Assembly (NCBI GenBank): GCA_964357255.1
Contig: CAYHKQ010000082.1
Coordinates: forward strand, 1 to 9,763
From: JBBTIS01 sp038059855
GTDB taxonomy: Bacteria > Elusimicrobiota > Elusimicrobia > JACQPE01
DNA length: 9,763 bases
Reading direction: 5' to 3'
This document shows positions 7,520-9,763 of the stretch, one piece after another (the first letter of the stretch is position 1; every line of letters begins with the position of its first letter). The notes beneath the pieces were generated by a model. The model did not search any database, was not told where the DNA came from, and worked only from the letters and a program-made list of their open reading frames with translations. The position numbers and the translations under genes are program-made.

Positions 7520-7956
7520 TATGAAACCACCTCAATACCCATGGAGCGGGCCGTTCCTTCAACCATCCGCACAGCCGCTTCCAGGCTGTCAGCGTTTAAA
7601 TCCGGCATTTTATTTCTTGCCAATTCTTCAGCTTGAGCCCGCGTGATTTTTCCGACCTTGGTTTTGCCGGCCGAGCCGCTGGCCACGGCGATTTGCGCGG
7701 CTTTTTTCAAAAGGGCGGACACCGGAGGCATTTTTGTAATAAAGACAAAGCTCCGGTCCTCAAAAATCGTGATGACCGCGGGGATGATCATGCCGGGATC
7801 ATTGCTCTTGGTCCGATCGTTGAATTGTTTACAGAAATCCATAATGTTGACGCCGTGCTGGCCGAGCGCCGGACCGATCGGGGGCGCAGGATTGGCTTGA
7901 CCGGCCGGGACTTGGAGTTTAATGACGGTTTTGATTTTTTTCTTAGGCGGCGGCAT
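7519..7956 (-). CDS. rplK: 50S ribosomal protein L11
   Basis: 145 residues; L11 forms the GTPase-associated centre base with 23S rRNA. LQVPAGQANPAPPIGPALGQ and GVNIMDFCKQFNDRT near the N-terminus, and KMPPVSALLKKAA in the middle, are hallmark L11 sequence. The frame is open to 8046, but the start at 7956 (MPPPKKKIKTVIKLQ) gives the usual family length and has GAGGT about eight nt upstream. A start at 7980 (MAQSEV) has no ribosome binding site and would add residues without match to the family. The chosen ATG overlaps the stop of a 19-codon micro-ORF (TAATG), and the rplK stop overlaps the rplA start in the same manner. Confidence 0.97.
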   Translation of the reverse strand: MPPPKKKIKTVIKLQVPAGQANPAPPIGPALGQHGVNIMDFCKQFNDRTKSNDPGMIIPAVITIFEDRSFVFITKMPPVSALLKKAAQIAVASGSAGKTKVGKITRAQAEELARNKMPDLNADSLEAAVRMVEGTARSMGIEVVS

Positions 7957-8015
7957 TAGGGGTACCTCGCTTTGAGCCATTTGAGCTGAAAAATTTTGCG
8001 CGGCAAAATTTTCAT
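7956..8015 (-). CDS. Possible 19-codon micro-ORF linking nusG and rplK
   Basis: Encodes MKILPRKIFQLKWLKARYP, a basic, hydrophobic peptide. Its ATG overlaps the nusG stop (ATGA) and its TAA overlaps the rplK ATG (TAATG). AGGTGG lies seven to eight nt before its ATG, inside the nusG coding end. The arrangement would allow ribosomes leaving nusG to pass through to rplK without release, maintaining coupling across a 55-nt gap. The first half coincides with a 10-bp palindrome, so the frame could be open by accident; an open frame of 19 codons is not rare by itself. What raises interest is that both ends overlap neighbours exactly. No function is assigned to the peptide. Confidence 0.35.
   Translation of the reverse strand: MKILPRKIFQLKWLKARYP
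7990..8012 (-). promoter_or_regulatory. AT-rich perfect hairpin between nusG and rplK
   Basis: On the transcribed strand AAAATTTTGC (8012-8003) and GCAAAATTTT (7999-7990) form a 10-bp stem with a CGC loop, followed by one more T. The nusG stop codon overlaps its 5' base. It resembles an intrinsic terminator in shape but has an AU-rich stem and lacks a separate U-tract, so it could attenuate, pause or protect RNA rather than end transcription. It lies in the stretch where an L1-binding autoregulatory site would be expected by analogy with the E. coli L11 operon; I could not identify that site itself. Confidence 0.45.
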
Positions 8016-8554
8016 ATTTTTTCCACCTGCAAAAAATCGAGCTCAACGGGAGTGGCCCGGCCGAAAATTGTGACCATCGCTTTTAATTTGGCCCGTTCTT
8101 CATTGACCTCTTCGACCACGCCGACGAAGTGTTTGAAGGGGCCTTCGTTGATGCGGACGGATTCACCCCTGTCGAACGTGATGGCGGGCCGCGGCTTGGA
8201 GCCCTCGCTTGACTCCGTGAGCTCTAAGATTCCCTTGATTTCCGTTTCGGGCAACGGCACCGGTTTGGTGCCGCCTAAAAATCCGTTGACGCCCCTGATA
8301 TTGCGGATGAACCAGTAGGTTTCGTTGTCCACAATCATTTCAATTAAAACATAGCCTGGGAAGAATTTGCGTTTTCGTATGACCTTTTTATTCTTTTGGA
8401 TTTGAACGACGTCTTCGGTGGGAACGAGCACCTGCCCGATGCGTTCGGCCAAGGCCGTGCTTTCCCGGGCCTTTAAGATGGAACCTTTAACGCGTTCCTC
8501 GTGTCCGGTGATCGTATGAACAACGTACCAGGCTCGTTCTATAATGTTTGTCAA
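8012..8554 (-). CDS. nusG: Transcription elongation and antitermination factor NusG
   Basis: 180 residues. NusG binds RNA polymerase through its N-terminal NGN domain (about residues 6-118: AWYVVHTITGHEERVK, RKFFPGYVLIEM, RNIRGVNGFLGG) and contacts Rho or ribosomal S10 through the C-terminal KOW domain (about 127-180: GESVRINEGPFKHFVGVVEEV). Length and both domains are typical, with no large insert. The start is TTG at 8554; no ATG or GTG lies in frame near it, and it puts eight residues ahead of the conserved WYVVHT. The upstream AAGAAG is a weak ribosome binding site. It is preceded by secE across 98 nt that hold a possible hairpin and repeat, and the stop overlaps the ATG of the micro-ORF before rplK. 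Confidence 0.97.
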   Translation of the reverse strand: MTNIIERAWYVVHTITGHEERVKGSILKARESTALAERIGQVLVPTEDVVQIQKNKKVIRKRKFFPGYVLIEMIVDNETYWFIRNIRGVNGFLGGTKPVPLPETEIKGILELTESSEGSKPRPAITFDRGESVRINEGPFKHFVGVVEEVNEERAKLKAMVTIFGRATPVELDFLQVEKI

Positions 8555-8578
8555 GGTTATTCTTCTTTGTAACTCAAG

Positions 8579-8645
8579 CAGGCACGCAGGCGCATAGCAT
8601 ACGAATTTGCATTAAATTCACTTTATGCCTTTGCCTTTGTGCCTG
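8579..8645. other. Large imperfect inverted repeat between secE and nusG
   Basis: Nested complementary blocks are CAGGCAC (8579-8585) with GTGCCTG (8639-8645), GCATA (8597-8601) with TATGC (8624-8628), and GAATTT (8603-8608) with AAATTC (8614-8619) around a GCATT loop. Together they can fold most of the secE-nusG spacer into one interrupted hairpin in either strand. It could be a nusG leader structure or the remnant of a small palindromic element. There is no terminal T-run on the transcribed strand. Confidence 0.35.
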
Positions 8646-8654
8646 AGCAGTGCC
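8621..8654 (-). repeat. Possible third, diverged copy (C) of the GGC-rich short repeat, abutting the secE stop
   Basis: On the minus strand the sequence right after the secE TAG reads GGCACTGCTCA, GGCACAAA, GGCAAA, GGCATAAAG. The units share the GGC-plus-A pattern and the GGC..ACTG beginning with copy B, and like copy A the block begins at a stop codon. Unit length is irregular, so membership in the 9-bp family is only a guess. Confidence 0.25.
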
Positions 8655-8839
8655 TATATTCTAATAAAAATTCCGAAAAATTGAGCCACCAAAAAATCCG
8701 CGGCCGATATATAAAGGGAAACCAGCACGACTAGAATTCCCACGATTATTGTGGAAGCGATCATCTGCTGGCGGGGAATCCATGTGACTTTTCTGAGCTC
8801 CCCATAAGCGTCTTGGGCGAATTGAATAGGATTTATCAT
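8654..8839 (-). CDS. secE: Protein translocase subunit SecE
   Basis: 61 residues; the small single-spanning subunit that clamps SecY in the SecYEG export channel of the cytoplasmic membrane. The amphipathic segment with the family signature ELRKVTWIPRQQM (about residues 14-26) is followed by one hydrophobic helix (about 27-58). This is the short one-helix form usual outside enterobacteria. The ATG at 8839 has no obvious Shine-Dalgarno sequence. The position between tRNA-Trp and nusG is the classical one and supports the call. The TAG stop is directly followed by a GGC-rich repeat. Confidence 0.95.
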   Translation of the reverse strand: MINPIQFAQDAYGELRKVTWIPRQQMIASTIIVGILVVLVSLYISAADFLVAQFFGIFIRI

Positions 8840-8870
8840 CAGGGAAATATTTTAGCAAAGGATTGGCGGT

Positions 8871-8891
8871 AAAACGCTCCGGAAGCGTTTT
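8871..8891 (-). terminator. Small hairpin after tRNA-Trp, possible weak terminator or processing signal
   Basis: AAAACGCT (8871-8878) and AGCGTTTT (8884-8891) form an 8-bp perfect stem with a CCGGA loop. On the minus strand it follows the tRNA 3' end by one nt and finishes in TTTT, then ACC. It may partly terminate tRNA transcripts or mark the 3' end for processing ahead of secE. The stem base is A:U and the U-run is short, so read-through into secE is likely. Confidence 0.4.
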
Positions 8892-8892
8892 G

Positions 8893-8964
8893 CGGGGGTG
8901 GAAGGAGTCGAACCCTCAAATGCGGTTTTGGAGACCGCCGGTTTAACCATTAGCCTACACCCCC
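8893..8964 (-). tRNA. tRNA-Trp (anticodon CCA)
   Basis: The 72-nt cloverleaf has acceptor GGGGGTG/CACCCCC, anticodon stem GCGGT/ACCGC around loop CTCCAAA (anticodon CCA, reads UGG), T-arm GAGGG/CCTTC with loop TTCGACT, and discriminator G73, the expected tryptophan identity base. The D-stem GGCT/AACC has one C-A mismatch, whereas GGTT would pair fully. The 3' CCA is not encoded, so a CCA-adding enzyme is needed. Position just ahead of secE is conserved in many bacteria. Confidence 0.95.
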
Positions 8965-8973
8965 AATTTGGAA

Positions 8974-9020
8974 AAGGCCACTGAGGCCAAAAGGGCCAAA
9001 GACGCCAATAAGGCAAAGCA
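8974..9020 (-). repeat. Degenerate 9-bp tandem repeat, copy B
   Basis: On the plus strand the units read GGCCACTGA, GGCCAAAAG, GGCCAAAGA, CGCCAATAA, GGCAAAGCA. The equivalent minus-strand block at 85-131 has its units in the same order, but on the opposite strand, so A and B are inverted relative to each other. Bases 8974-9017 match the reverse complement of 88-131 at about 33 of 44 positions without gaps. Copy B fills over half of the 89-nt spacer between tRNA-Trp and the cyclase gene, where promoters for both should lie. Confidence 0.5.
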
Positions 9021-9041
9021 ATTAGGAATAATTTTACCAAG

Positions 9042-9054
9042 TATAATCTTTTCA
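9042..9054 (+). promoter_or_regulatory. Consensus -10 element placed for a leaderless transcript
   Basis: A perfect TATAAT (9042-9047) lies six nt before the ATG at 9054, so transcription would begin on or within a base of the start codon. No ribosome binding site lies in the 20 nt before the ATG, which agrees with leaderless translation. The -35 position (CAATTA, 9019-9024) is poor. Confidence 0.45.
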
Positions 9055-9683
9055 TGGGAAAATGGATTGATATTTCGGCCCCCTTGAGCCATCGAACGCC
9101 GGTTTACCGGGGGGACCCACGGTTCCGGCTTCGTTGGGTCAAGCGAATCGGCCCCACGCACCGATCCAATTTTTCCGTTTTGAGCCTGGGCTCCCACTCC
9201 GGCACTCACATTGACGCGCCTCTTCATTTTTTGCCGAGCGGCGCCACGGTGGATCGGTTGCCCTTAGAAAGCCTGGCCGGACCCTGCAGGGTATTGCAGG
9301 TGCGCCGCGCCTCCTTGATCCGTTCTTCGGATTTGCCCTTGAAGAATTTGCCGGATCGCCTTTTATTCAGAACTGATAATTCCGAGCGCCGTCTTATGCG
9401 CCGCGCCCGTTTTGCGGCTGATTTTACGGCCCTGGCGCTTGAGGCGGCCCAAGCTTTAGTCAAGGGCGGCGTCAAGCTGGTGGGGATTGATTACCTTTCG
9501 ATTGAGCAGTTCGGCTCCCCGCAACCCGCGGTTCATCGGACCTTATTGGGCGCGGGCATAGTCCTGGTGGAAGGATTGGACTTGGCGGATATCAAGCAGG
9601 GAAACTATGAACTGTGTTGCTTGCCGCTTCGCGTGATGGGAGCCGAGGGATCTCCGGCCCGCGCTATTTTAAGAAAAGCCTAA
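9054..9683 (+). CDS. Cyclase family metal hydrolase, kynurenine formamidase-like
   Basis: 209 residues of the cyclase/KynB-like fold. Metal and catalytic residues are all visible: His48, His52 and Asp54 in HSGTHIDAPLHF, His58 in the same motif, and downstream His161 and Glu173 (AVHRTLLGAGIVLVEG); in KynB, N-formylkynurenine hydrolysis uses the equivalent set with two zinc ions. GVKLVGIDYLSIE precedes the last pair, as in the family. Length equals typical KynB. No other tryptophan-degradation gene is in the window, so the substrate is open: arylformamidase, another amide or a cyclic compound are all possible. Proximity to tRNA-Trp is probably coincidence. The start at 9054 gives the family N-terminus (WIDISAPLSHRTPVYRGDP) and lacks a Shine-Dalgarno sequence. 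The protein is unusually Arg-rich between residues 79 and 119. Confidence 0.88.
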   Translation: MGKWIDISAPLSHRTPVYRGDPRFRLRWVKRIGPTHRSNFSVLSLGSHSGTHIDAPLHFLPSGATVDRLPLESLAGPCRVLQVRRASLIRSSDLPLKNLPDRLLFRTDNSERRLMRRARFAADFTALALEAAQALVKGGVKLVGIDYLSIEQFGSPQPAVHRTLLGAGIVLVEGLDLADIKQGNYELCCLPLRVMGAEGSPARAILRKA

Positions 9684-9702
9684 TTCGCCTTGGTTTCTTT
9701 GT

Positions 9703-9752
9703 GGAGGGTCAGACCTCCTGATAATCATCTAGAGGCCAATAAAAGTCCCTCC
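9703..9752. repeat. Short inverted repeat after the cyclase gene
   Basis: GGAGG (9703-9707) pairs with CCTCC (9714-9718) over a GTCAGA loop. GGAGGG (9703-9708) could pair instead with CCCTCC (9747-9752), so two folds exclude each other. There is no T-run, so a standard terminator is not supported. The rest of 9684-9763 shows no gene; the window ends before any downstream gene can be judged. Confidence 0.3.
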
Positions 9753-9763
9753 TACAGGTTGTG

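Noticed and set aside
7957..8046. N-terminal extension of L11 up to 8046
   Set aside because: The added residues overlap the nusG end and the palindrome, have no L11 likeness, and the internal ATG at 7956 has a ribosome binding site and gives normal length.
8974..9020. A small CRISPR-like array
   Set aside because: The 9-nt units adjoin each other with no spacers, and no cas gene is present.
8852..9227. Minus-strand open frames across tRNA-Trp and into the cyclase gene
   Set aside because: They cover the tRNA, the 9-bp repeat and antisense cyclase codons and show no protein-like features.
9054..9683. Tryptophan-linked locus (kynurenine formamidase beside tRNA-Trp)
   Set aside because: No other tryptophan-catabolic gene is present, and tRNA-Trp next to secE is standard bacterial order, so the proximity is most likely chance.

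Overview
The window reads as a piece of chromosome from a Gram-negative, probably uncultured bacterium of medium G+C content. It is mostly housekeeping genes with an ordinary signalling cassette and many small intergenic repeats. Gram-negative character is inferred from a signal-peptide protein ending in phenylalanine, as outer-membrane barrels do. Lineage cannot be fixed from this sequence. The repeat types and the kinase plus stand-alone receiver arrangement would fit Elusimicrobiota or a similar candidate phylum, but that is a low-confidence guess.

Layout. Positions 1-132 hold two short repeats and the 3' end of a minus-strand gene for a predicted exported beta-rich protein (130-870). Divergent from it is a plus-strand signalling cassette: a two-TM sensor histidine kinase (957-2609) followed by two single-domain response regulators (2656-3024 and 3088-3459). 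A composite palindromic repeat (about 3471-3530) lies at the convergent junction with the next block. From 8964 down to 3518 everything is on the minus strand. In transcription order it is tRNA-Trp(CCA), secE, nusG, rplK (L11), rplA (L1), hppA (membrane H+-pyrophosphatase) and mdh (malate dehydrogenase). At the right end, divergent from the tRNA, is a plus-strand cyclase/kynurenine-formamidase-like metal hydrolase (9054-9683) that looks leaderless.

The tRNA-Trp-secE-nusG-rplK-rplA order is the classic bacterial cluster, but rplJ-rplL-rpoB does not follow. Two energy-metabolism genes (hppA, mdh) take that place with operon-like spacing of 32 and 10 nt. Within the cluster nusG, a possible 19-codon micro-ORF, rplK and rplA form a chain of overlapping stop and start codons (ATGA, TAATG, TAATG). 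The micro-ORF coincides with a 10-bp palindrome.

I see no CRISPR array, transposase, phage gene, toxin-antitoxin pair or defence locus. The observations most worth following up are the stop/start chain with its micro-ORF and hairpin, a 9-bp-unit repeat found in two clear copies and one doubtful one, repeats that abut or supply stop codons at three genes, and the unusual hppA-mdh tail on the ribosomal-protein cluster.
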